DNA of 64,000 nt. It comes from CALMEC01 sp963777565. Its GTDB lineage: Bacteria > Actinomycetota > Thermoleophilia > Miltoncostaeales > Miltoncostaeaceae. The stretch spans positions 186,001 to 250,000 of the forward strand of contig CAVZQZ010000010.1 of NCBI GenBank assembly GCA_963777565.1. The letters run 5' to 3'. Position 1 is the first letter of the stretch, and every line of letters starts with the position of its first letter. The position numbers and the translations under genes were made by a program. The notes beneath the pieces were generated by a model that saw nothing but the letters and a program-made list of their open reading frames with translations, did no database searches and was not told the DNA's origin. Of this stretch, positions 19,712-30,510 are shown one piece after another.

Positions 19712-20190
19712 CTAGACGGCATCGCGTGAACTGGCACCTCCTCGCCGCCGAGCGGGTAGTCGCGCCGCAGCGGGTGCCCCTCCCAGTCGAGCGGGCATCA
19801 GGATGCGCGCGAGGTCGGGGTGGTCGCGGAACCGCACGCCCGAACATGTCGTAGACCTCGCGCTCGTGCCAGTTGGCCGTCGCCCAGACGCTCGTGACCG
19901 AGTCGATCCGGCACTGCGGGTTCTCCGCGCCCGCCCAGACGCGCAGCCGCAGCCGCGCGCCGCTGCTCGAGCGAGAAGAGGTGGTAGGCCACCCGGAAGC
20001 GCCCGGGGTCGCTCGGGGAAGTCGGCGCACGTCACGTCCGACAGCAGGCGCGAACGAGAGCGGCGGGCGCGGCGAGCGAAGCGGGCCGACCTCGAGCAGG
20101 CGCTCGGGCGCGACCTCGAGCGTGAGCTCGCCGCGCGCCGGTCGTATCTCGTCGACCACGGCGCCGGGGCACGGCGGCGTCGATCGTCGT
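19712..20190 (-). CDS. nuoC: NADH-quinone oxidoreductase subunit C (frameshifted)
   Basis: 30-kDa-type subunit. Readable blocks are VDEIRPARGELTLEVAPERL, LLSDVTCADFPERP, RIDSVTSVWATANWHEREVY, DMFG and RFRDHPDLARILMP. The end probably reads GGEEVQFTRDAV, with the stop at 19712 once two indels near 19725-19735 are removed. The start is not resolved and lies somewhere near 20190. NuoC and NuoD are separate genes here rather than fused. Confidence 0.83.
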
Positions 20191-20201
20191 GCGGACCTCG
20201 C

Positions 20202-20807
20202 TCAGGCCGCGCGCGTCCCCTGACGCGGCGCTCGCGCAGGTCGGCGCGAGCTCGGCAGGCCCTTCGCGCCGATCTTCTGCTGCAGCACGCAGGATGCCCT
20301 CGATCAGCCCCTCGGGCCGGGGCGGGCAGCCCGGCACGTAGACGTCGACCGGCACGATCTTGTCCACGCCCTGCACCAGCGCGTAGTTGTTGAACACGCC
20401 GCCGGTCGACGCGCACGCGCCCATCGAGATGACCCACTTGGGCTCGAGCATCTGGTCGTAGATGCGGCGCAGCACCGGCGCCATCTTCTGGGCGACGCGG
20501 CCCGGACACGATCATGCAGGTCGGCCTGGCGCGGCGAGGCGCGGAACACCTCGGCGCCGAAGCGCGCGATGTCGTAGCGCGGCGTGACCGTGTGCATCAT
20601 CTCGATCGCGCAGCAGGCCAGGCCGAAGGTGGCCGGCCAGATCGAGCTCGAGCTGCGCCCACGCGATGGCCTTGTCGACGCGTGGTGGTCAGGAGGCCCT
20701 TCTCGAAGTCGTCGCTCCTCCGCGTCGCGCGAGGTCGCAGTCGATCGGACGGGTCGGTGCGCGGCGCGCGCTCGATCGGGGCTGCCGGGCGGCGGGATCA
20801 GCGCCAT
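20202..20807 (-). CDS. nuoB: NADH-quinone oxidoreductase subunit B (frameshifted)
   Basis: Carries the terminal 4Fe-4S cluster N2 that hands electrons to quinone. Blocks: TFGLACCAIEMMHTVTPRYD with the paired cysteines, VLRRIYDQMLEPKWVISMGA, CASTGGVFNNYALVQG and VDVYVPGCPPRPEGLIEGIL. The ATG at 20807 overlaps the end of nuoA by ten bases. The C-terminus is frame-broken near 20290 and 20210, so the stop near 20202 is approximate. Confidence 0.88.
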
Positions 20808-21161
20808 TCGAGCGCCCCCTTCTGCCAGATGTAGCCGAGGGCCTCGACCGACGCGTGAACGACGAAGACGACGAGCACGACCACGGCGGCGACGCCGTCG
20901 TCGCGCAGCACGACGGCGATCGGGTAGAGGAACGCCAGCTCGATGTCGAAGACGATGAACAGCATCGCCGTGAGGTAGAAGTCGATCGAGAACCGCTGCC
21001 GGACCGGCGTCGGTCGGCAGGATGCCGCTCTCGTACGGCAGCTCCTTGACGGCGTTCGGCTTGCGCCGGCCCACGAGCCGCGAGAGCAGCAGGATGGAGC
21101 CACCGGCCACGAGGCCGATCGCGAAGAAGACGAGAACGGGCAGATAGTCACGCAGGTTCAC
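20798..21161 (-). CDS. nuoA: NADH-quinone oxidoreductase subunit A (one frameshift)
   Basis: First gene of the operon, a three-helix subunit. It begins MNLRDYLPVLVFFAIGLVAG. The loop KELPYESGILPTDAGP is followed, after one missing base near 21010, by RFSIDFYLTAMLFIVFDIEL, and the protein ends GYIWQKGALEWR. This is the simplest case of the indels: restoring one C to the run in the DAGP-R-QRF region gives a normal NuoA of about 120 residues. The 193 bases upstream (21162-21354) must hold the operon promoter. I see an AT-rich patch around 21285-21300 but no confident -35/-10 pair. Confidence 0.9.
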
Positions 21162-21354
21162 GCGTGATGCTCCTGGCGAGTGAGCTCGAGTCGGGCCGTG
21201 CCCCGCGGAGCGGGGGCCGGTCCCGGCGCCTGACTTTGTAACACGCTAGCACCGGCCATGGACGGCCGCATCATCGTACGGATCATCACTATTAAAAGGG
21301 GTTCAGCGCCCTGTCACCGGGACACGGCGTGCGCGGTATGTCACAAAGTCCCCG

Positions 21355-21714
21355 TCACGCGAAGTACGTGTCGTCGTGCGAGTAGGCCGGGGCGCAGCAG
21401 CACAGCAACCGAAGCTCGCCGTCGCCGATGGCGGTGATCTGGTGCCAGGCGCCGGGCGGGATGAGGATCGCGTCGCCGGGGCGGACCGTCGCGACGTCCC
21501 CGTCGAGCTCCATCCGCCCCTCTCCGGCGGTGATGAAGTAGATCTCCTCGGCGATGCGGTGGTAGTGCCGCTCGGTCGACCCGCCGGCGGGGAGGGTGGC
21601 CTCCGCGAGGCTCTGGTGACGGGCGGGGATCGTCGCCGGACCGAGCAGCTCTCGGATGATGCTGCCGTCACGCGTGACGAAGGGCTCGGCGGCATCGAGG
21701 GCGCTGATCTGCAT
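21355..21714 (-). CDS. cupin-domain protein
   Basis: A 119-residue single-domain cupin. The first metal-binding motif is ERHYHRIAEEIYFITAGEG and the second ends in PPGAWHQITA, giving the usual His/Glu ligand set for one metal ion. IPARHQSLAEATLPAGGSTE before the first motif matches small cupins annotated as mannose-6-phosphate isomerase-like, but size alone does not indicate enzymatic function. It lies upstream of nuoA in the same orientation, about 190 bases away, and is probably a separate unit. Its frame is intact although its neighbours on both sides are damaged. Confidence 0.85.
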   Translation of the reverse strand: MQISALDAAEPFVTRDGSIIRELLGPATIPARHQSLAEATLPAGGSTERHYHRIAEEIYFITAGEGRMELDGDVATVRPGDAILIPPGAWHQITAIGDGELRLLCCCAPAYSHDDTYFA

Positions 21715-21817
21715 CGGGGTCGCACACTACTCCCGCGTCCGGAAGGGGTCGGGCGGAACGGGTGGGTCCCGATGGCCGGGGCGGACGGGTACGCGGCGTG
21801 CGAACCTTCCGGGTCGA

Positions 21818-22127
21818 ATGGACCGCCTCGAGTACTTCGCGCAGCTGGTGGCCGACGAGCCGGCGGAGCCACGCGCCCGCTACGGGTACGCCAACGAGCT
21901 GCTACCGCGCCGAGCGCTGGGAGGAGGCGGTGGTGGAGCTTCGGGCGTACCTCGACCTCGCCGACGACGAGGGCAACGCCTGGGGGCGGCTCGCCGAGGC
22001 GCTGCGCCGTCTCGGGCGGGTCGACGAGGCCGCCGACGCCTACCTCACCGGCATCGACCAGTCGCGCAGCGCTACGGCCACACCGGCATGGCCGACGATT
22101 TCCGAGGCCGCGATCGAGGCGCTGTGA
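21818..22127 (+). CDS. small TPR-like protein (frameshifted)
   Basis: About 102 residues made of two to three tetratricopeptide-like helical pairs. Blocks: MDRLEYFAQLVADEPAEPRA, RYGYANELL, EEAVVELRAYLDLADDEGNA, WGRLAEALRRLGRVDEAADA and YLTGIDQSR. Indels near 21905 and 22070 move the frame. It probably acts as a protein-protein adaptor in the cytoplasm. Its stop overlaps the GTG start of the following ABC-2 permease (GTGA), so the two are likely co-translated. Confidence 0.75.
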
Positions 22128-22937
22128 CGACCGCTGCGCCGGTCGCACCGTGGCGGAGGGCGAACGCCGGGTTCTCGCCGCGCGGCGCGTTCCGCATGTG
22201 GCAGCGCAACGCGACGTCGGGCGCAAGACGATCCTCACCACCCTCGGCCCGCGCTTCGTCGAGGCCATCGCCTACCTGCGCGATCATGGGCCTGGGTCTC
22301 GGCACCTACCTGACGACGGTCAACGGCGTCGACTACGTCGACTTCATCGCGCCGGGCGTGGCGGCGGCGACGCGTGATGTTCGGGGCGATCATCGAGACG
22401 ACCTACAACGCCTTCGTGCGCATCCACGTCCGCCGGGTGTACGAGGCGGTGGTCACCACGCCGCTGTCGGTGGCCGACGTGGTGGTGGGCGAGTACCTGT
22501 GGGCGACGACCCGCGCGGTGATCTACGGGCTGCGTGTTCCTGGTCGTCATGGCGGCCTTCGGCCTCGTGCACTCCTGGTGGGCGCTGCTCGTGCCGCTCG
22601 TGTTCATCGCGGGGCGCGCTGACGCTTCGCGGTGCTCGGGATGGCCTACACGTCGATCGTCGACGAACATCGAGCACTTCAACATCCTCTTCACCGGGCC
22701 TGCTGACGCCGATGTTCCTGTTCGGCGGGGTCTTCTTCCCGTTCGACGAGCTGCCCGACCTGGGCCCAGGTGATCGGCTGGTGCCTGCCGCTGTCGCACC
22801 TGGTGGCGGCGACGCGCGACCTCACCCTGGGCGAGGTCGGCCGGGCGACCCTGCTGCACGTGCTTTTCCTCGTCGCGCTCACCGCCGCGCTCTTCTGGTT
22901 CCCGATCCGGCGCCTCGGTCGTATCCTCATCAGGTAG
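22124..22937 (+). CDS. ABC-2 type transporter permease (frameshifted)
   Basis: Six-helix permease of the NodJ/DrrB-like ABC-2 type. Readable blocks: FRMWQRNAT, MGLGLGTYLTTVNGVDYVDF, IETTYNAFVRIHVRRVYEAV, VTTPLSVADVVVGEYLWATT, LLTPMFLFGGVFFPFDELP and ends RRLGRILIR. Families of this kind export lipids, glycans or drugs and need an ATP-binding partner. No ATPase gene is adjacent: the upstream gene is the small TPR protein and the downstream gene is a convergent malic enzyme. Indels near 22230, 22285, 22375, 22535 and 22620 break the frame. Confidence 0.82.
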
Positions 22938-22989
22938 GCCGCTCGGGCCGAGCGCCGACCGGCTCGGCCGAGATGTCGGCGCCTGCGCG

Positions 22990-24416
22990 CTACGCCGCGG
23001 CGAGGTGAGGCGGGCGACGCCCGATGGCCTCGGCGGCGGCGCGCACGGCGGCGGCCACGTTCGGGCACGAGATCGGCGTTGAAGATCGACGGGACCACGT
23101 TGGCTCCGACGCCACCGCTCCTCGGCGCCCGTCTCGGCGATGGCGCGTGCCGCTGCGATCATCATGCCTGGTTGATCTCGGTCGCGCGGCAGTCGAGCGC
23201 GCCGCGCCAGATGCCCGGCGACGCGAGCGCCGGAGTTGATCTGGTTGGGCACGTCCGGTCGGCCCGTCGCGTAGACACGGACGCGACCGTGGCGGCCTCC
23301 GTCGGGGCGATCTCGGGGCTCGGGCATCGCGAGGGCGAGCACGACCGGGTCGCGCGGCCATCGCCCGCACGTCGTCGGCGTCGAGCAGGCCGGGGACCGA
23401 CAGGCCGATGAATGCGTCGGCGCCCCGAGGAGCGCCCGCGCGTCGCCGTCACGCCGGTCGGGGTTGGTGTGCTCCGCGATCCAGGCGAGCTCCGGCTCGT
23501 CGTCGGCGCGGCCGGCGTGGACGGCGCCCTTCGCTGTCGCAGGCGATCACCTGGCCGACGCCCGCCGCCACCAGCAGGCGCGCGGTCGCGCCGCCGCCCG
23601 GCCCGAGGCCGGCGATGACGACGGTGGCGTCCGCCAGCTCCTTCCCGGCGACCCCAGGCCGTTGATCAGCGCCGCGAGGAGCGGCCGCCGAGGTGCCCTG
23701 CTGGTCGTCGTGGAAGACGGGGATGTCGAGACGCTCGTCCAGCAGGTCGCTGCACCTCGAAGCAGCGCGGCGCCGCGATGTCGCTGAGGTGGATCCCCGC
23801 GAACACCGACGAGATCAGTGCCGACGACCTCGGCGATCTCGGCCGGGTCGCGCAGGTCCACGGGCAGCGGGAACGCGTCGATCCCGGCCAGCTCGCGCAG
23901 GAACGCGCACTTGGCCTCGAGCGACGGGAGCGACGGCCTCGGGGCCGAGGTCGCCCTGGCCCACGACGGAGCTGCCGTCGCTGACGACCATCACGCTGTT
24001 GCCCTGATCGTGTAGTCCCAGGCCTGCTCGAAGTCGTGGTGGATCGCCATGCACACGCGCGCGACGCCCGGGGTGTAGGCCATCGACAGGTCGTCGCGGC
24101 TCGTCGAGGGCCGCGCGGTTCTGCATCGCCATCTTGCCGCCGGCGTGGGAGAGGAACACGCGGTCGCTCGTCGACTCTGCACCGTCGACGCCGTCGAGGG
24201 CGTCGAGGGCGGCGACGATCGCCTCGCCGTGGGCCGCGTCGCGGACGTACACGGTGATGTCGCGCGTGACCGCCGACCTTGGTGGACCGCACGATGTCGA
24301 CGCCGCCGACCTCGGCTCCCGCTTCGCCGATCGCGGCCATCACGCGGCCGAAGCATGCCGATCTGGGCGGGGATCTGCGTGCGGATGGTCAGGCTGGTGC
24401 TGGGCGACTGTGACAT
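22990..24416 (-). CDS. ACT-domain malic enzyme (frameshifted)
   Basis: NAD(P)-dependent malate decarboxylase, giving pyruvate, CO2 and reduced cofactor. The first 80 residues form an ACT-like regulatory domain (LTIRTQIPAQIGML, then AAIGEAGAEVGGVDIVRSTK). Then come the catalytic blocks LSMAYTPGVARVCMAIHHDF and SVMVVSDGSSVVGQGDLGPE, the malate and cofactor sites of bacterial malic enzymes. The length of about 475 residues fits the ACT-bearing type found in Gram-positive bacteria. The rest is scattered over three frames by indels. The stop is taken as TAG at 22990-22992. Confidence 0.85.
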
Positions 24417-24526
24417 CGACGTCTCTCGGTTGTGTGTGGGCGACCTGGGACGCGCAACCCGGGACGGGAGCGGCCCAGGACACTAGCGCTTGGGGGCGCG
24501 TTTCGGGACCCGGCCGGCGAGTTCCG

Positions 24527-24940
24527 CTACGGCATCTCGCTGCGGCGGGTGCGGCGGTAGATCGCGGACCCGATGCCGCCGGCGGCGAGCAGCGCCGCCC
24601 CGATCGCGCTGGCGACGAACCACGTGGGCAGATCGCCGACCGGCGGCGTGGACGACGGGCCGCTGGTCTCCGCGGGCGTCTGGATCCCGAGGACGTCCTG
24701 GTCGATCTTCTCGTTGACGACGACGAGGAACGAGCCGACGCGGGCCGGATCGAGTCGCTGCATGAGCAGCGGTGCGTTGCGGAGATCGCCAATGGAGTAG
24801 TGGCCCTGGATGAAGCCGTCGACATTCCAGTCGGCGATCACCTCCTGTGGCGAGGCGACCGCGACCGGGCTGAGCCCGAGGGTCGCCGTCAGCACGCAGA
24901 GGCAGGCGATGCACCACTTGGGCGATTTGGGGCGACGCAT
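24527..24940 (-). CDS. small exported protein with C-terminal membrane anchor
   Basis: A 137-residue protein of unknown function. It has a signal peptide (MRRPKSPKWCIACLCVLTAT, cleaved probably after VAVA). A short extracellular part follows (VIADWNVDGFIQGHYSIGDL, VGSFLVVVNEKIDQDVLG), then a Ser/Thr/Pro-rich linker, one transmembrane helix (WFVASAIGAALLAAGGIGSA) and a basic cytoplasmic tail (RRTRRSE). The ATG at 24940 is preferred to the TTG six bases upstream because the basic signal-peptide region starts there. The frame is intact. I do not recognise the family. Confidence 0.75.
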   Translation of the reverse strand: MRRPKSPKWCIACLCVLTATLGLSPVAVASPQEVIADWNVDGFIQGHYSIGDLRNAPLLMQRLDPARVGSFLVVVNEKIDQDVLGIQTPAETSGPSSTPPVGDLPTWFVASAIGAALLAAGGIGSAIYRRTRRSEMP

Positions 24941-25007
24941 TGACAAGAGCGTAGTTTTTCGCGCTGACCGGCGGCAAGCGCGCTCACAGAACCTTCAAGA
25001 GCGGTGG

Positions 25008-25013
25008 TAGGGT
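25008..25013 (+). promoter_or_regulatory. putative -10 element of rmd
   Basis: TAGGGT preceded by GG lies eight bases before the rmd GTG. Such TANNNT hexamers recur just upstream of several genes in this window. Transcription would start at or almost at the start codon. No clear -35 box is visible. Confidence 0.4.
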
Positions 25014-25021
25014 CGCGGCCC

Positions 25022-25984
25022 GTGCGCGCCCTGGTCACCGGCATCTCCGGCTTCGCCGGGCACCACCTCGCCGCCGAGCTTCTCGGCGCGGGCCACGAGG
25101 TGCATGGCGTGATCGTCAGCGACGCCGAGCCGGTGCCGCCGGGCGTCGCCTCGGCGCACGTGGCCGACATCACGGACCCGGCGGCGGTGGCCGCGGCGTT
25201 CGCGGCGGTCGGTCCCGAGCTGGTGTTCCACCTGGCCGGCGCGTCGTCGGTGGGGCAGTCGTTCGCCGACCCGATGGGCACCTGGCGAGTGAACCTCGAC
25301 GGCACGCTCGCCGTGCTCGAGGCCATGCGCGCCTCGGCCACCAGGGCGCCCGGTGCGTGGTCGTCACGAGCGGCGAGGTCTACGGGCGCGTCCCCGAGGC
25401 ATCGCTGCCGGTCGGGCCCGACACGCCGATGTTCCCCCGACTCCCCGTACGGCGCCTCGAAGGCCGCCGCCGACATCGCCGCGCTGCAGTACCACGCTCG
25501 GGTACGGCCTGCAGGTGCTGCGCGTGCGGGCGTTCAACCACGTCGGGCCGGGTCAGGACGCGCGCTTCGTGCGTACCCAACGTCGCCCGCCAGATCGCGC
25601 TGGGCCGAGCGTGACGGGCGCGAGCACATCGAGATGCACGTCGGCAACGTCGACACGCGGCGCGACTTCAGCGACGTGCGCGACATGGTGCGCGCCTACC
25701 GGCTCGTCGCGGAGCGCGGCGACCCCGACGTCGTCGTACGTCGCCTGCTCGGGCCGGTCGGTCGCGGTGCGCGAGCTCGTCGAGGGTCTCGCCGCGCTGG
25801 CGCGCGCGCGAGACGACCGTCGCGAGCGACGCGACCCTGCGGCGCGACGGGGAGCAGCCCGACCTCTATGGTTCCCCGGACCGCCTGACGGCCGACACCG
25901 GGTGGGTCCCCGAGATCCCGCTGGACGACTACGCTCGGCGACACGCTCGACTGGTGGCGCGCGCGCGTCGCCAAGGAGGACTGA
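25022..25984 (+). CDS. rmd: GDP-6-deoxy-D-mannose reductase-like SDR (frameshifted)
   Basis: NAD(P)H-dependent short-chain reductase predicted to convert GDP-4-keto-6-deoxy-D-mannose to GDP-D-rhamnose (or a 4-epimer). The N-terminal nucleotide-binding motif is VTGISGFAGHHLAAELL, followed by HLAGASSVGQSFADP, the catalytic Ser region VVTSGEVYG, and the Tyr-Lys pair in SPYGASKAAAD. Later blocks are NHVGPGQDARFV and IEMHVGNVDTRRDFSDVRDM. The end reads DTLDWWRARVAKED. The GTG at 25022 starts exactly at the Rossmann strand. Several indels occur between 25340 and 25945. The gene directly precedes gmd, so the substrate assignment rests mainly on that neighbour. Confidence 0.83.
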
Positions 25985-25991
25985 CGCTGCC

Positions 25992-26950
<959 letters not shown>

Positions 26951-26966
26951 GTCCGAGGGCAACTCG

Positions 26967-27722
26967 ATGTCTGCGCGGGAGCGGGCAAGCCGCTCGAACA
27001 GCGTCCGAATCTTGGTCGTCATCCCCGCATTCAATGAAGAGGCTTCGGTCGCCGCGGTCATCAGCGAGATCCGCGAGTCCCTTCCGGGCGCAACGCCCCT
27101 TGTGATCGATGACGGGTCCCGTGATCGGACCGCGGACGTCGCACTTGCGAACGGAGCGCGGGTCATTCGCCTCCCGTTCAACCTCGGGATCGGCGGAGCC
27201 GTGGGAACCGGATATCGCGTGGCAGCCGCCGAAGGGTTCGACGTCGTACTCCAGCTGGACGGTGATGGTCAGCATCCGGCCGAGGCCGGTCTCTCCCTGG
27301 TGAACGAGCTCCTGAACTCGGACGCGAACTACGTGGTTGGCTCGCGGTTCGCTCCTGGTGGGCGATACACGGCGTCCCCGGCCCGGCTTCGTGGCATCCG
27401 GGTCCTAGCCAGGATCGTCTCCCTGCTGATCCATCAGCCCGTCACCGACACGACGTCAGGGCTTCGCGCGGCGGACAGGCAGGCGATCGCCCTGTTCGCC
27501 GACCATTATCCGCACGACTATCCCGAGGTGGAGGCGATGGTCCTCGCGCGACGTGCGGGTCTGCGGATTCACGAGGTCCCGGTCGAAATGCGTCCGCGAG
27601 TGACGGGCCGCTCATCCATTACGCCGCTGAGGTCGCTGTACTACATGATCAAAGTGATACTGGCCATCCTCGTTCAGCGAATGGAACGCCCACCCGTGCT
27701 CAAGGCACGATCGCGCTCGTAG
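26967..27722 (+). CDS. family 2 glycosyltransferase, dolichyl-phosphate-mannose-synthase-like
   Basis: A 251-residue GT-A enzyme. It has ILVVIPAFNEEASVAAVISE, VIDDGSRDRTADVA, NLGIGGAVGTGYRVAAAEGF and the metal/sugar-nucleotide motif VVLQLDGDGQHPAEA, then VVGSRFAPGGRY and VPVEMRPRVTGRSSI. Without C-terminal membrane helices it resembles the DPM1/DPG group that glycosylates a polyprenyl phosphate or a growing glycan at the membrane. It is 16 bases after gmd on the same strand. Its 3' end overlaps the convergent methyltransferase-glycosyltransferase gene by 49 bases. From here on the frame is clean. Confidence 0.9.
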   Translation: MSARERASRSNSVRILVVIPAFNEEASVAAVISEIRESLPGATPLVIDDGSRDRTADVALANGARVIRLPFNLGIGGAVGTGYRVAAAEGFDVVLQLDGDGQHPAEAGLSLVNELLNSDANYVVGSRFAPGGRYTASPARLRGIRVLARIVSLLIHQPVTDTTSGLRAADRQAIALFADHYPHDYPEVEAMVLARRAGLRIHEVPVEMRPRVTGRSSITPLRSLYYMIKVILAILVQRMERPPVLKARSRS

Positions 27723-30510
27723 GACTGACCGCCGCCGTTCCACTCCACCCGGGGTGGGTCGGCAAGTGCGAAGTCTTCCGTCTCCCGCGTGAGGTTCGGA
27801 CTGTAGTAGGCGTCTTTCTCGAGGATCGCCCTCCAGCGCCAGAGCATGTAGTTGCGTTCCCGGTGAAAGCGCGCCTGCTTCTCGGGCGTGTCGTCGTACC
27901 CCCGGGTCTTCGACTCATGATGCGTCAGCACGGCGTGCGGCGTCCACACGTTGCGCATGCCGGCCTCGATGACCCGAAGGCACAGATCCACGTCATTGAA
28001 CGCGATCGCCAGCTGTGATGTGTTCAGTCCGCCCAGCTGGCGATACAGTTCCGTCCGGATCATCAGGCACGCACCGGTGTTGCCACCAACCTCATGGACG
28101 ACGTGCAGTCGGGAGAAGTACCCCCCGCTCGAGCCCTCGATGCCCTTGTGCGAATGTCCCGCGACCCCGCCGATGCCAAGGACGATGCCACCGTGTTGCA
28201 GGGTGCCGTCGGGATAGAGGAGCTTGGCCCCGACGGTGCCCACGTCCGGCTGGACGGCCCACATCGCCATTTCGTCCAGCCACTGCGGCGTGACCACTTC
28301 GGTGTCGTTGTTGAGGAGAAGAAGCAACGACCCGTCGGCGTGTTCCGCCGCGACGTTGTTCATCGCGGAGTAGTTGAACGGACCGTCGTACCGCAGGACG
28401 CGGCAAGCACCGCGTGCGATGAGCTCGTCCTGGTACGCCAGCGCGCGCGGGTCGTCTGATGCGTTGTCGACGAGGATCAGCTGATACGGACCGTACGTCG
28501 TCCGGGTCGTGATACTCGTGATGCACTGCTTCAGCAGCTCATAGGAATTCTTCGTGGGAATCACGATCGACACGAGTGGACGCTGCTCGGGGAGTGAGAG
28601 GCGGATGCGGTTATAGGCGGCGCTCTCGGAGGTCGTCACCTCCGCGCCGGGACCGGTCCGGTCGAGGTGATCCTGGACGGCCCGGCGGCCTGCGTCCGCG
28701 GCGTAATCCTTCTCGTCTCCTGCCAGCGCGGTTGAGCCGGAAACCGCTCGCCAGTGGTACAGGACCCGAGGGATGTGGCGAATTCGAGGCGCCGTGGTGA
28801 GCTCGACGCACCGAAGAAGAAGGTCGTAGTCCTGAGCACCCTCGTACCCGGCGCGGAAGCGACCCGCCGCCTCGACGAGGCTGCGGCGCATCACGCCGAG
28901 GTGCGAGATGTAGTTCTGACCGAGCAGGAGGGCCGGTGAGAAGTCCGGCTTGAAATGCGGGTCGTATCGATGGCCCTGCGCGTCGATCTTGTCCTCGTCG
29001 GAGTAGACGATGTCGGTGTCCGGATGAGCTTGGATCTCGCGGGCGACGAGATGCAACGCGTCCGGGGTCAGCAGGTCGTCGTGGTCGAGAAAGGCGACGA
29101 AGTCGCCGGTCACATGTTCGAGCGCGGTGTTGCTCGCCGCACTGATGTGTCCGTTGGTCTCGCGTCGCGTAATGCGGATCCTCGGGTCGTCGCGATACTC
29201 CTCCAGCACCGCGGCCACGCCGGGGTCGGTCGACGCGTCGTCCGCGATCGAGAGCTCCCATCGCGGGTAGAGCTGCTCACGCACCGAGTCGATCGCCTGG
29301 CGGAGGAGCGCCGGCGGCGGGTTGTAAACCGGCATGACCACCGAGATCAGCGGTCCATCGAGTGTCGCCGCGTCGGCGGCGAGCCGCGTCAGGCGGTCCG
29401 CATCGAGGTCGCCGTATCTGATCGTCCACTCCGGGTACGACACGGCAGGGTGGGTCGACCCATGTACCGTAGTTCGGGCGCGGCGGACCAGCTGCATTCC
29501 CGAGCGCAGGGGGGCGGTGATCCGCCACGACATCGAGAGGATGAGCTCCTGTAACGCCTCCTGAACCTCGGCGAGCTGCCGCTTGTGCGCTGCCAAGTCG
29601 CCGTGGAGCTCCGCGAGGTCCTGCTGCAGCGATGCAGTGCTCCTTACGAAGGCCTCGCGCTCGGCAGTCGCCTGGGTCCTTTCGGCGGCGAGAACCGCTG
29701 CCAGCTCATGTGCGGAGGGCACGCCCTCCGCGCCCGCGATCCTCCGCTCGGCGACGTGATGGGTTCGTTCGCCGAGACGGCGCAGGAGCCGGGCCAGCGC
29801 CTCCCAGTCCGCGTCTGGGAGGTCGAAGAGCAGCTGCGCTTGGTCGGGCACCGCCGATCCGACGGCGAGGACCCCTAGGCCGTGCCCGAACAGGAACTCC
29901 CTCGAGGGGTATCGGCGGCTGACCTCCTCCCAGAATCGCCATACCCCGAAGTCGCCCTGACGCTCGTTGATGTCATGGAAGAGCACGATGCCCTTGCTGC
30001 TCAGCTTCGATCGCCACGTTGCAAATCCCGTGCCACCGCCTCGTAGGTGTGGCATCCATCGATGTGAAGGAGGTCGACCGTGCCGTCCTCGAAGCGCGCC
30101 ACAGCCTCGTCGAACGTGGACTGGATGAGCTGCGAGAAGTGGCCGTACAACGGATCGTGGTAGCCCCGTAGCTCGTTGAGCACATCATTGCCGTAGAACC
30201 CCGCTTGGGAGTCACCCTCCCAGCTGTCGATGCCGTAACAGCGCGTGCTCAAACCGAGGACGTCGACCGCCTGACACCATCCGCAATAGGAGTCCCCTCG
30301 ATGAACGCCGAGCTCTACCACGACATCCGGCGTTTGTGCCGACATCAGAAGGAACGCAAACGGCAGGTGCATCTGCCACGCGGAGTTCTCGGTCAGGCGC
30401 CGAGGCGTCTCGAAGAGGATGCCCCGCCGCAGCAGGTCGAGGCCGTCGAGGGAAGGGTGTCCATCGCGGTCTTCCGCGTCGTTTCGCGGCTGATCGGGAT
30501 CGGAGCTCAC
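27674..30510 (-). CDS. methyltransferase - coiled coil - double GT2 glycosyltransferase fusion, one frameshift
   Basis: About 945 residues. Residues 1-215 form a class I SAM methyltransferase: DVVVELGVHRGDSYCGW, CYGIDSWEGDSQAGFYG, VDLLHIDGCHTYEAVARD and, after the frame change, GIVLFHDINERQGDFGVWRF. Residues about 285-325 are a coiled coil (LQQDLAELHGDLAAHKRQLA). Two GT-A domains follow: residues 385-600 with ISVVMPVYNPP and FLDHDDLLTPDAL, and residues 645-860 with VSIVIPTKNSYELLKQ and LLLLNNDTEVVTPQW. One base is missing at about 30022-30025; reading back one base there gives ARD-FATWRSKLSSKG. The GTG at 30510 overlaps the wzt stop (GTGA). Likely role: extend and methyl-cap the polysaccharide exported by Wzm/Wzt; inferred from context and architecture. 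Confidence 0.87.
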
